Both the position numbers and the translations under genes were made by a program. This document shows positions 6,438 to 13,558 of a stretch of DNA of 18,020 nt, one piece after another. Numbering within the stretch: the first letter of the stretch is position 1; each line of letters starts with the position of its first letter. The notes under the pieces are model-generated. The model searched no databases. It saw only the letters and a program-made list of their open reading frames with translations, and was not told the origin of the DNA. The DNA is from CAYQAJ01 sp964415245 (GTDB lineage Bacteria; Planctomycetota; Planctomycetia; Pirellulales; Pirellulaceae), in the NCBI GenBank assembly GCA_964415245.1, contig CAYQAJ010000088.1, positions 1 through 18,020 on the forward strand, in the 5' to 3' direction.

Positions 6438-7454
6438 TTAGAACTCCAACCGCTTCCGCACTCCCTCCGTCCAGCTTGCGTTGGCGGCCAATACCACCTT
6501 CAGCGCGCGGAATGTGTCTTCCAAGTCGGTCGTTTTGCGGACCAGGCTCGTCACGGCGCGGTGGAACTGCGTGAGAAGCTGCTCGCCCATGGGTCGCTCG
6601 CTGTCGAGCGATTCCATGTGCCGGCCCGCCGCGTCGAACCAGACCACCGTGGTCGGCAGGTCGATGAAGGCGATGCCGTTTTCGCAGCACACCTGCAGGG
6701 CCGACGGCGGGCGGAACGTGACCGCCTCGTGCCACGCCTTGGGCATGTAGTGCCCGCAACTGATCTGCGCCAGCGGCCCGCTGCCGACTTTGGCGTCGGG
6801 CGAGAAGTCGAGGCTCATCATCTGGTAGTCGTCGTCCGACGGATCGCGGGCCGTCAGGTGCCGCACGCCGAAAACCGACGTCGGCTCGTGACCCACGACG
6901 TAGCGGCACCAGTCGACCAACTCCATCAAGTTCCGCATGGGTTGGGGGCAGCGACGGCCTGGGCGACTTCGGTCATGGAAGCTCTCGACCAGCAGCCGCT
7001 GGTGGCAGAAGAGTAGCTGCGGCTTGCCCAGTTGCGTCGCCATCAGCTCTTTCAGCCGCAGCGTGGCGGCGGCCTGTCGCTTGGGGAACTCGGCCATGAA
7101 CGAGACGCCCGAGCGTTCGACACGCACCTTGATGTCCTGCGCTTTCGCCGGATCGATATCGAGTGCGGCGGAGCAGTAGATGGCCTTGCCCGCTTCGCAG
7201 GCCGCCAGAATGGGCAGGGGGCCATACCAGTCGGGCGAGAGCACGAGCACGGCATCGACGTCGTCGCGGTTGGTGAGCACGCGGAAACCATCGACAGCCT
7301 CGGCGTTGAACTCGCGAGCGGCCTGCTCGGCCTTCACCGCCACCTCGGCGCAAATGGCCCGCACCTCGAAGCGGTCGGACAGGGCGCGCAGCGCGGGCTT
7401 GTGTCTGGTTTCCCAAGCGTCCCCGAGGCCAATGACACCGACGCGCAGTTTCAT
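6438..7454 (-). CDS. Gfo/Idh/MocA-family protein lacking the EKP motif
   Basis: The protein has 338 aa and begins MKLRVGVIGLGDAW at the ATG at 7454. The N-terminal Rossmann motif is GLGDAW (9-14), with Trp at the last position. The predicted C-terminal alpha/beta domain follows. Members of this family are NAD(P)-dependent oxidoreductases acting on sugars, inositols and related compounds. The sheet position that normally carries the E-K-P motif, with its catalytic lysine, reads Ser-Ala-Ala at 95-97 (YCSAALDID). Classical dehydrogenase activity may therefore be lost or use another residue. There is no signal peptide, so it is cytoplasmic, unlike the Tat-exported relative at 752-2566. It is a single-gene unit converging with the kinase. 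A TATAAT box and a 14-bp palindrome lie about 100-130 bp upstream. No strong ribosome site precedes the ATG. Confidence 0.85.
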   Translation of the reverse strand: MKLRVGVIGLGDAWETRHKPALRALSDRFEVRAICAEVAVKAEQAAREFNAEAVDGFRVLTNRDDVDAVLVLSPDWYGPLPILAACEAGKAIYCSAALDIDPAKAQDIKVRVERSGVSFMAEFPKRQAAATLRLKELMATQLGKPQLLFCHQRLLVESFHDRSRPGRRCPQPMRNLMELVDWCRYVVGHEPTSVFGVRHLTARDPSDDDYQMMSLDFSPDAKVGSGPLAQISCGHYMPKAWHEAVTFRPPSALQVCCENGIAFIDLPTTVVWFDAAGRHMESLDSERPMGEQLLTQFHRAVTSLVRKTTDLEDTFRALKVVLAANASWTEGVRKRLEF

Positions 7455-7551
7455 CGAAGGGGAATAGGACTCCAGTAGGGAGCGGGCTAAGCGGCAAAGG
7501 GCGCGGAACGGCCCCGGCTGCCGTGCGGCATCGTTGCTTGATTGTGACGGG

Positions 7552-7582
7552 CCGGCAATTGCCGGTGCGGTAGGGAATTATA
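7552..7582 (-). promoter_or_regulatory. Putative promoter plus operator for the Gfo/Idh/MocA gene
   Basis: On the minus strand a perfect TATAAT (forward 7577-7582) lies about 120 bp upstream of the ATG at 7454. The -35 region (TGCAAA at 17 nt spacing) is weak, as expected for an activator- or repressor-controlled promoter. The perfect palindrome CCGGCAATTGCCGG (7552-7565) would fall just downstream of the transcription start, a normal place for a repressor operator. This is a prediction from spacing and symmetry only. Confidence 0.35.
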
Positions 7583-7692
7583 ACCGCGGGGCGGGGCGAT
7601 TTGCAGGTGATTTACGGCGGCGCACCGAGGAGGGGGCCTTACCGCGAAGCCGCAAAGACCGCGAAGAGCAGAGCGGGAAGGGGCGGGATAGC

Positions 7693-7710
7693 CGCCACAT
7701 TCATGTGGCG
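7693..7710. repeat. Inverted repeat CGCCACAT / ATGTGGCG
   Basis: Two perfect 8-nt arms are separated by TC. The loop is too short to be stable as RNA, so it is more likely a protein site or part of a dispersed palindromic repeat. Confidence 0.5.
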
Positions 7711-7963
7711 ATTGCCGGAGCCGGCGGTGATCGCACGACGCATGGCCCGGCAGCCGGCTGACGGACTCCCCGAGGAAGAAATCTGGGGAATCTGGGATTT
7801 CGCACCTTCTCCAATCGGCAGCCGTTAGCTATCTTTACCGCTTTGACTCACCGGCACGCCTTACTGTTCGGCGGGCCAAATCGTGGCGATTCGGCAAAGG
7901 ATGGACAATCTGGGACGGCCTTGCCGACGCTTCGACCTCTTCCTTCCCTAACCCCTTTGGCAT

Positions 7964-7967
7964 GGAG
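7964..7967 (+). promoter_or_regulatory. Ribosome binding site of the thioredoxin-fold gene
   Basis: GGAG lies 9 nt upstream of the ATG at 7977. It overlaps the alternative in-frame ATG at 7962, which argues for the shorter start and places a signal peptide directly at the N-terminus. Confidence 0.5.
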
Positions 7968-7976
7968 TGGTTCACT

Positions 7977-8402
7977 ATGAACGCCTTGGCTGCCGGCATT
8001 ATGCTGTTGCAAACATGGGTCGCTGCGCCGAGTCCCGCAACGTACAACGAAGCCTATCGAATCGCCACCGAAGAAAATCGCCCCATGCTGGTGCTGGTGG
8101 GCGCCGAATGGTGCCCGGCTTGCGCGAGCATGAAGCAAAGCACGATGCCGCGGTTGGCTCGGTCGGGCAAGCTGGACGGAGTTGTGTTCGCGATGGTCGA
8201 TGCCGACCGCGAGTCGAAGCTCGCCTCGCAACTGATGCGGGGCGGCTCCATTCCGCAGCTCATTCTGTTTTGGGAGGCGGAAGACGGCTGGCACCGGACC
8301 CAGCTTACCGGTGCCCAGGATTCCAGCACGGTCGAAGCGCTGATTGCCCGCGCCACTCCAAAATCGACTCCGCGCACTTTGGGCGTGGCGGGCGGGAATT
8401 AG
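7977..8402 (+). CDS. Exported thioredoxin-fold protein
   Basis: The protein has 141 aa from the ATG at 7977; an in-frame ATG at 7962 would add five residues. The N-terminus (MNALAAGIMLLQTWVAAPSP) looks like a short Sec signal peptide with possible cleavage near Ala16-Ala17. A thioredoxin fold follows: VLVGAEWCPAC with the redox pair Cys46 and Cys49, and the cis-proline loop GSIPQLILF. The CPAC active site and outside location suggest a thiol-disulfide oxidoreductase of the cell envelope. The C-terminal half is short but complete for the fold. It is followed by 183 bp of repeats and then a glycosyltransferase; no partner is evident from position. The exact redox role (oxidase, reductase or isomerase) cannot be decided from sequence. 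Confidence 0.85.
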   Translation: MNALAAGIMLLQTWVAAPSPATYNEAYRIATEENRPMLVLVGAEWCPACASMKQSTMPRLARSGKLDGVVFAMVDADRESKLASQLMRGGSIPQLILFWEAEDGWHRTQLTGAQDSSTVEALIARATPKSTPRTLGVAGGN

Positions 8403-8437
8403 CGCCCCACGTGCGCGAATGACTTTGCGCGAATGAC

Positions 8438-8507
8438 CAATGACCAAATCCAAATGACCAATGCTCGATGGTAAATTCGGTCTTTGGTCATTTGTGCTTG
8501 GTCATTG
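8438..8507. repeat. Long inverted repeat built on AATGACCAA / TTGGTCATT
   Basis: Left arm CAATGACCAAATCCAAATGACC (8438-8459) and right arm GGTCATTTGTGCTTGGTCATTG (8486-8507) are complementary over 19 of 22 positions, around a 26-nt loop. The arms are themselves made of repeated ATGACCAA words. The AT-rich, low-complexity arms contrast with the GC-rich genes. It lies between two plus genes and has no T-run; a dispersed intergenic repeat is more likely than a terminator. Confidence 0.65.
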
Positions 8508-8527
8508 AGGCATTTTAGCGCGAATAG

Positions 8528-8547
8528 CCGCGACCGGAAGGTCGCGG
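8528..8547. repeat. Hairpin CCGCGACC-GGAA-GGTCGCGG
   Basis: A perfect 8-bp GC-rich stem closes a GGAA tetraloop, 39 bp upstream of the glycosyltransferase start. It could form in the 5' leader of that mRNA or be a dispersed repeat unit. Confidence 0.55.
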
Positions 8548-8583
8548 TTAGAATCCGCCATCACGCGCGGTTAGAATCCGCCA
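8543..8583 (+). repeat. 18-bp direct repeat, two copies, period 23
   Basis: CGCGGTTAGAATCCGCCA occurs at 8543-8560 and 8566-8583. The second copy ends two bases before the glycosyltransferase ATG, so it takes the place where a ribosome site is expected; no purine-rich site is visible. Each copy also has internal symmetry (GCGG...CCGC). Confidence 0.7.
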
Positions 8584-8585
8584 CT

Positions 8586-9266
8586 ATGCGGGTCTCGTTC
8601 GTCATACCGGCGCTGAACGAAGCGGAGTCGATCATCCGGGCCGTCGAAGCAGCGTGGCGCGCCGGGGCGGGCGAGACGATCGTCTCTGACGGCGGCAGCA
8701 GCGACGACACGGTGGCCTTGGCAAACAGGGCCGGCGCTCGCGTCGTGTCCGGTCCGCGGAGCCGTGCGCGTCAGCAGAACCTGGCCGCCCAAGTGGCTCG
8801 CGGCGACGTGCTCCTTTTTCAGCACGCCGACAACTGGCTCGAGCCCGGGGCGGTCAACCAGATTCGAGCGGCACTCGCGAATCGCTGCGTGGGAGGCGGA
8901 GCGTTTCGCCAGCGGATCGAAGCCGAGGGGAGGCTGTATCGCGCTCTGGAGCGCGGGAATGCCATGCGGGTTGCCCGTCTAAAACTCCCGTATGGCGACC
9001 AGGGCATCTTTTTGCGGCGTGAAATTTTTCTGGCGGCCGGCGGATTCCCCGACGTGCCGATCCTGGAAGATATCCTGTTGATGCAGAAGGTGCGCCGGCG
9101 CGTGGGATTGGCGCTGCTGCCGGGTCCCATTCACGTAAGTGCCCGGCGTTGGCGACGGCATGGCGTGGTGCGGCAGACGCTGCGCAACTGGGCACTGCTT
9201 GCGGCGCATGGGATGGGGGTTTCGCCGGAGCGGTTGGCGCGGTTTTACACGCGACATTCTTCGTGA
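8586..9266 (+). CDS. Family 2 glycosyltransferase, TIGR04283-like
   Basis: The protein has 226 aa and begins MRVSFVIPALNEAESI at the ATG at 8586. It has the GT-A fold marks of family 2 enzymes: the N-terminal PALNE, nucleotide-sugar binding VSDGGSSDDT (33-42), and HAD (80-82) in the place of the DXD metal motif. A YGDQGIFLRR and PILEDILLMQKVRR region should carry the catalytic base. The C-terminal Arg-rich tail (RWRRHGVVRQTLRNW, then GVSPERLARFYTR) is typical of the small TIGR04283 group. These enzymes move a sugar from an activated donor to an acceptor, often a lipid or an arsenic/selenium-related or carotenoid-type molecule, but the substrate here is unknown. No transmembrane segment is obvious. 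It stands alone between repeats. Confidence 0.87.
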   Translation: MRVSFVIPALNEAESIIRAVEAAWRAGAGETIVSDGGSSDDTVALANRAGARVVSGPRSRARQQNLAAQVARGDVLLFQHADNWLEPGAVNQIRAALANRCVGGGAFRQRIEAEGRLYRALERGNAMRVARLKLPYGDQGIFLRREIFLAAGGFPDVPILEDILLMQKVRRRVGLALLPGPIHVSARRWRRHGVVRQTLRNWALLAAHGMGVSPERLARFYTRHSS

Positions 9267-9308
9267 ATCACGCTCCGAAGAAGCGCTCCGCTTCGCGTCG
9301 CGGCTAAC

Positions 9309-9366
9309 CGAGGAAACGCGTTGCGGCGAACCGAGGGCACGCGTTGCGGCGAATCGAGGGCACGCG
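9309..9366. repeat. Tandem 23-bp repeat, about 2.5 copies
   Basis: CGAGG(A/G)(A/C)ACGCGTTGCGGCGAA(C/T) occurs at 9309-9331 and 9332-9354, with a partial third copy at 9355-9366. It lies at the junction between the 3' ends of the glycosyltransferase and the sigma54 activator (convergent genes). It may vary in copy number between strains. Confidence 0.65.
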
Positions 9367-9367
9367 G

Positions 9368-11389
9368 TCAACCGATGTGCGAGGCCGGGCTGGGACGCAG
9401 GTCATAGCGGCGGATCTTGCGATCGAGGGTCGAACGCTCGATACCCAGCACTTGTGCCGCGCGGCTCTTGTTCCAGCCCACCTCTTGCAGAGTCGCCAGA
9501 ACGTGACGTGCTTCCATGTCGGCCAGCGAAGTCAGCTCGAACACCGACTGCGGCGGCGGCACTTCGCCCGACTCGCCGGTCGTCGCCAGATTCGACAGGA
9601 TCAGGTCGTCGGCGCCGATGAAGTCGGTCCGCGCCAGCACGACGGCCCGCTCGACGACGTTCTTCAGCTCGCGCACGTTCCCCGGCCAGCGGTATTGCCG
9701 CAACAGTCGCATGCCCTCGGGCGTGAATCCGCGAATCCGGCGTCCGGTTTCCGAGTTGAACCGTTCGAGAAAATGTTGGGCCAACTCCGTTACGTCGTCG
9801 GGTCGCTTTCGCAGCGGCGGGACGAAGATGTCGACGACATTGAGGCGGAAATAGAGATCGCGGCGGAACTTGCCTTCGCCCACGGCCTTCTCCAGGTCGC
9901 GGTTGGTGGCGGCAATGACGCGGACGTCGGCCTTGATCGCTTGGCTGCCGCCGACGCGCTCGAAGGGATGCCCCTCGAGTACGCGCAAGAACTTGGCCTG
10001 GATCGAGGGGCTCATCTCGCCGATCTCGTCGAGCATGAGCGTGCCCTGGTGGGCCGACTCAAACTTGCCGATCTTGCGCTCGGTGGCGCCGGTGAAAGCG
10101 CCTCGCTCGTGGCCGAACAGCTCGCTTTCCAGCAGCGTCTCGGGCAGGGCGGCGCAGTTGAGGCAGACGAAAGGGCCCTTCTTGCGTGGGCTGGCGAAGT
10201 GCATGGCCCGCGCTACCAGCTCCTTGCCCACGCCGCTTTCGCCGCGAATGAGGACGGTGGCGCGGCTGGGCCCGACCTTGGCGATCTGCTGGTGGATTTG
10301 CGCGATCTGGGGGCTGTTGCCGATGATCTCGCTTTCGGCCCCCAGGCGCTTGCGCAACTGAATGATTTCGTTTTTGGAGAGCGAAAGATGCTCGGCCAAC
10401 TCCTGTTGGCGGCTGAGATTCTTGAGGGCCAGAGCCACGTTCTCGGCCACGGCGAGCGTGAACTCGAGGTCGTCGGGGTCAAGCACGCGCTCTTCGTCGG
10501 TGGCGTAAAGGTGTACCAAGCCGACCACCTCGTTCCCTTGGCGGACCGGCGCGCAGATGACGCTCGTGGCCTGGAACTCCCCTTTGCTGTCGCGGATGCC
10601 CAGCGTGCTGTCGCCGACGACGTTGCGGGCCAGCACCGCTTCTCCCTCGCGCCACACGGTGCCGGCCAGGAAGCGCGAAACGCGATGGTACGAGGGCTTG
10701 CGATCGCTGCGGGAAGCGATGATCTCCAGGTCCGATCCGTCGTGGGGTCCTTCTTTGCCGCGGGGAACGAGCAGAACGGCGCCTGCATCGGCGTTGGTTC
10801 CCTCCAACAGGCCGTCGAGCGCCAGCCGCGCAGCCGATGATACGTCGGTTTGTTTGGCCAACTCAAACGCCAGGCGGCAGAGCTTCGTTGCGGCGCGGCC
10901 CACCTTGGGCACGGAAACGTCGTCGGGCTCGTGGTCGGGCTCGAGGTAACGCGTCTGGTTGCGGCGGTGCGTGATCGTGGTGGGCTCGTAGCCGTCGAGC
11001 TGCACCGTCTCGGCACCCACGACGGAAGCGGCAGTTTCCTCGCCGTCGGGCAGCCCGCGCACGACCGAGCTGGAATCGGGAAACGCCTGCGCGAGATCGT
11101 CGACGATGGCCAACTGCGTATGGGCGATGCGGATCACGTCGCCGTGCGCCAGCACGCGGTCGCCTCGCACACGATCGTTGCCGACGAGCGTGCCGTTGCG
11201 GCTGTCGAGGTCGCGGACGGTCCAATGACCGTCGGTCATGAAGATCTCGGCGTGGTGGCGGCTGCACTGCTCATCTTTGAGCACGATGTTATTGGTCGGA
11301 GCGCGGCCCACCGTCACCGTGTGTCCAGCGGTGAGCCGAAACACGTTCGACCATTTCGTGCCTTCGCGAATGACGAGATAAGCTAGCAT
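9368..11389 (-). CDS. Sigma54-dependent transcriptional activator with FHA and GAF domains
   Basis: The protein has 673 aa from the ATG at 11389, with AGGG about 10 nt upstream. The FHA domain (about 1-100) carries GR (28-29), SRHH (43-46) and NGT (65-67), the residues that read phospho-threonine. A GAF-like sensor domain spans about 165-325. The AAA+ domain (about 352-585) has Walker A GESGVGKE (383-390), the sigma54-contacting GAFTGA loop (430-435), Walker B LMLDEI (451-456) and arginine finger region FRRDLYFRL (508-516). A Fis-type helix-turn-helix (about 638-661) ends the protein. All parts needed to remodel sigma54 RNA polymerase are intact. An N-terminal FHA instead of a receiver domain suggests control by Ser/Thr phosphorylation and a small-molecule or redox signal, not by a histidine kinase. 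The target promoters are not in evidence; no clear -24/-12 element was found in the window. Confidence 0.95.
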   Translation of the reverse strand: MLAYLVIREGTKWSNVFRLTAGHTVTVGRAPTNNIVLKDEQCSRHHAEIFMTDGHWTVRDLDSRNGTLVGNDRVRGDRVLAHGDVIRIAHTQLAIVDDLAQAFPDSSSVVRGLPDGEETAASVVGAETVQLDGYEPTTITHRRNQTRYLEPDHEPDDVSVPKVGRAATKLCRLAFELAKQTDVSSAARLALDGLLEGTNADAGAVLLVPRGKEGPHDGSDLEIIASRSDRKPSYHRVSRFLAGTVWREGEAVLARNVVGDSTLGIRDSKGEFQATSVICAPVRQGNEVVGLVHLYATDEERVLDPDDLEFTLAVAENVALALKNLSRQQELAEHLSLSKNEIIQLRKRLGAESEIIGNSPQIAQIHQQIAKVGPSRATVLIRGESGVGKELVARAMHFASPRKKGPFVCLNCAALPETLLESELFGHERGAFTGATERKIGKFESAHQGTLMLDEIGEMSPSIQAKFLRVLEGHPFERVGGSQAIKADVRVIAATNRDLEKAVGEGKFRRDLYFRLNVVDIFVPPLRKRPDDVTELAQHFLERFNSETGRRIRGFTPEGMRLLRQYRWPGNVRELKNVVERAVVLARTDFIGADDLILSNLATTGESGEVPPPQSVFELTSLADMEARHVLATLQEVGWNKSRAAQVLGIERSTLDRKIRRYDLRPSPASHIG

Positions 11390-11915
11390 GCGACGCGGGC
11401 CCTGTTCCCGCCGCGCTGGTTCGTCGCCCCTGGCCGCAAGAGATGAGTACCGCGGCCGAGGCGCCGGCGCGTTGGGGTCATCCGCAACGTCGCGCCGCCA
11501 CAGGCGTCCCCGCCCACTGACGGGGTAGGAACTTTGGCGGGAGCCGGGCCGGCCGTCGCGGCATGCGAGACGGTCGTTGGCCGAAGCCCTCCGGCGCTGC
11601 GGATGTATCGGAATAAATCAAACTTACTTGCGTTAGCTACTGTGTCGCAAGGCGCCGCATAAGGGAACCACCCGACAGAGGGGGGGTGTTCAATTTTGCG
11701 CTCCGACCGCGTTGGCCCCTCAGTTGGCTTGCTGGCCTCGCTAGACTTTGCGAGAGGGAAAACTGATCCAATTGCCGCTGCCTGGTCGCGTTGGGAGGGT
11801 GGTTCCAGCGTCGACGCCTTTCCCACAGGCAAGCCCGCCGGGGTGACGGCGGTTCAAAGAACCGCGAAAGGGCCGGCGGTGAGCGCAATTCCCGCGCAGC
11901 GACCGCGAAGTTTCC

Positions 11916-11944
11916 TTGAATTCCACAATCCACGCAGCTATTCT
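11916..11944 (+). promoter_or_regulatory. Putative sigma70-type promoter for the DUF1598 gene
   Basis: TTGAAT (11916-11921), a 17-nt spacer and TATTCT (11939-11944) give four of six matches to each consensus box at ideal spacing. Transcription would start near 11951, leaving a leader of about 140 nt before the ATG at 12090. Confidence 0.35.
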
Positions 11945-12077
11945 GGAGTATGCGAAATGTTACGCGCCTCGGGCCGGGTCTGCGCGCCCGTCGTTGGTGT
12001 TTCGGTCCGCGAAAATCGGAATGAGAAGGGGCCGGTGACTCGCAGCGGTATGATCTCGTCGCTGAGCACCGTTAACA

Positions 12078-12081
12078 GGAG
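12078..12081 (+). promoter_or_regulatory. Ribosome binding site of the DUF1598 gene
   Basis: GGAG lies 8 nt before the ATG at 12090. It overlaps an alternative GTG at 12081 and so favours the ATG. Confidence 0.6.
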
Positions 12082-12089
12082 TGAACGAA

Positions 12090-13469
12090 ATGTTGCGTCG
12101 ATCTCTGGTACGCATGCGGTTTGGACTGTGCGCCGCGGCGGCGGTGGCCCTGATCGCGGGGCAAAGTTGGCACGCCCAACTCTGCCTGGCGGGGCACCAA
12201 TTCTTTAACAACAACGCCATCGGCGGCATCTCCGTCTCGCCCGACGGAGTGGTGGGCCAGCAGATCGTCGAAAGCCGCGAACTGTTGCTGGCCGCGCTCA
12301 AGAAGTCGGTCAAGACACCCGAGCGCGATCTGAACATGCCCGTCGAAATGCGCATGATTTCGCTCTCGCGTTTGGAGGCGGCGATCGAAAGGGCGCGACG
12401 CGAGAACCTGGGCGAGCTGCCCGAAGAGATTCGGTATCTCGCCGGCATTCAGCGCATTCAGTATGTGCTGGTGTATCCCGAGGACAACGACATCGTGTTG
12501 GCCGGCCCCGGCGAGGGATGGCGCCTCGACGAGCGCACCGCCAGCGTCGTGGGTATCACTACCGGTCGACCGGTGATTCTGCTCGAAGATTTGCTTGTGG
12601 CTCTGCGCACCGTGGAGCAGGCCCGACAGGGCGGCATCACGGTTTCGATCGACCCGACCGCTGAGGGTCGCCAGGCGCTGCGTACTTACCTGAGTCAGCA
12701 GAAGACATTCGACCGGAAGGTCTTGCGAGGCGTCGAGGAAGCTCTCGGCCCGCAGAACATCACGATTACCGGCGTGCCGGCCGACAGCCATTTCGCCCGC
12801 GTGCTCGTCGCCTGCGACTACAAGATGAAGCGACTGGCGATGGAGCTGGACAAATCGCCCGTGAAGGAGCTTCCCAGCTTCCTGCAGATGCTCATCGAAA
12901 AGAAGGTCCGCCCCAGCAACCTGATGCCGCGGTGGTGGATGGAGTGCAGCTACGAGCCGCTGGCCCGCAGCGAGGACGGTCTGGCATGGGAGCTGCGTGG
13001 TCCGGGCGTCAAAGCGCTGACTGAGGACGAATTCATCACCGCCGAGGGCGGCGTCACGCAGACCGGCAAAGAGAACCCCATCGCCCGGGAGTGGGCCGAT
13101 ACGCTGACCGAAAAGTACACCGAGCTTTGCGAGCGCGAGCCGGTGTTTGGCGAGCTGCGCAACATCATGGATATGTGCGTCGTGGCGGCGGTGATCGAGA
13201 AGGAAGGCCTTCGCGAGAAGGCCGGCTGCAACCTGCCGCTGCTGATGGCCGCCGATAGCGACCTGACGGTCGGACGCTGGAACGTGCCCAAAACGATCGC
13301 CACGCAGGTCAGTCACCGGCAAATCGGACGCGAACATCTCATCACCGCCTCGGGCGGCGTGCAGATTGGTTCGTGGCAGGCCGCCAGCCGCTCGGAAGAA
13401 AGCCCGCGCATGGCTGAGCTTCGTGGCAAGGCAAAGGGCGAAGTGAGCGAGCGTTGGTGGTGGAATTAG
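12090..13469 (+). CDS. DUF1598-like exported protein of unknown function
   Basis: The protein has 459 aa from the ATG at 12090. The N-terminus has a basic stretch (MLRRSLVRMR) then a hydrophobic core (FGLCAAAAVALIAG), a Sec-type signal peptide with probable cleavage around residues 25-36. The mature part begins GHQFFNNNAIGGISVSPDGVV and includes VYPEDNDIVLAGPGEGW, ASVVGITTGRPVILLEDLLVALRT and a C-terminal Trp-rich end (SERWWWN). These blocks fit DUF1598, a family described from planctomycetes and without known function. No catalytic motif or transmembrane helix after the signal is visible, so a soluble envelope or paryphoplasm protein is likely. It is monocistronic: its own promoter candidate lies upstream and a strong terminator begins 61 bp after the stop. 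Confidence 0.85.
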   Translation: MLRRSLVRMRFGLCAAAAVALIAGQSWHAQLCLAGHQFFNNNAIGGISVSPDGVVGQQIVESRELLLAALKKSVKTPERDLNMPVEMRMISLSRLEAAIERARRENLGELPEEIRYLAGIQRIQYVLVYPEDNDIVLAGPGEGWRLDERTASVVGITTGRPVILLEDLLVALRTVEQARQGGITVSIDPTAEGRQALRTYLSQQKTFDRKVLRGVEEALGPQNITITGVPADSHFARVLVACDYKMKRLAMELDKSPVKELPSFLQMLIEKKVRPSNLMPRWWMECSYEPLARSEDGLAWELRGPGVKALTEDEFITAEGGVTQTGKENPIAREWADTLTEKYTELCEREPVFGELRNIMDMCVVAAVIEKEGLREKAGCNLPLLMAADSDLTVGRWNVPKTIATQVSHRQIGREHLITASGGVQIGSWQAASRSEESPRMAELRGKAKGEVSERWWWN

Positions 13470-13530
13470 AAGACGAATAGCGCGGCACGCCGCAGTCGCC
13501 TTCTCAGTACACTCGAATCAACTACGCAAG

Positions 13531-13558
13531 CCCACCGAATGCTTTCGGTGGGTTTTTT
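13531..13558 (+). terminator. Rho-independent terminator of the DUF1598 gene
   Basis: The stem CCCACCGAA (13531-13539) and TTCGGTGGG (13544-13552) with a 4-nt loop is followed by six T residues (13553-13558). The last T is the first base of the reverse-complement stop codon of the converging amino-acid-kinase gene, so this terminator touches that gene's end. On the minus strand there is no equal T-run. Confidence 0.85.

Larger units (their letters stand above)
7455..7976. other. 522-bp gene-free region with palindromes
   Basis: No open frame here looks like protein. The region contains the 14-bp palindrome CCGGCAATTGCCGG (7552-7565) and the near-palindrome CGCCACAT-TC-ATGTGGCG (7693-7710). 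Between them a stretch rich in CGCGAAG/CGCAAAG motifs (about 7639-7670) resembles dispersed intergenic repeats seen in many bacterial genomes. The right part is the leader of the thioredoxin-fold gene. Confidence 0.5.
11390..12089. other. 700-bp divergent gene-free region
   Basis: This stretch separates the sigma54 activator (minus) from the DUF1598 gene (plus). The open frames here on both strands have no domain-like composition or ribosome sites. The region is mixed: GC-rich near the activator, with an AT-richer island around 11607-11640. I see no RNA gene; a small RNA or regulatory leader cannot be excluded. Confidence 0.4.

Noticed and set aside
7534..7828. Short plus-strand open frames of about 75 codons
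   Set aside because: They cross the palindromes and repeat-like stretch in the intergenic region and are unlike any protein family.
9344..10840. 498-codon plus-strand open frame
   Set aside because: It is antisense to the sigma54 activator, whose domains are complete and ordered; composition is that of a shadow frame.
11637..12208. Open frames on both strands in the 700-bp gap
   Set aside because: They have no ribosome sites, no recognisable motifs and low-complexity Arg/Pro-rich composition.
12072..13337. 421-codon minus-strand open frame
   Set aside because: It is antisense to the DUF1598 gene, which has a signal peptide, ribosome site and terminator; the antisense frame is rich in His/Gln/Val without structure.
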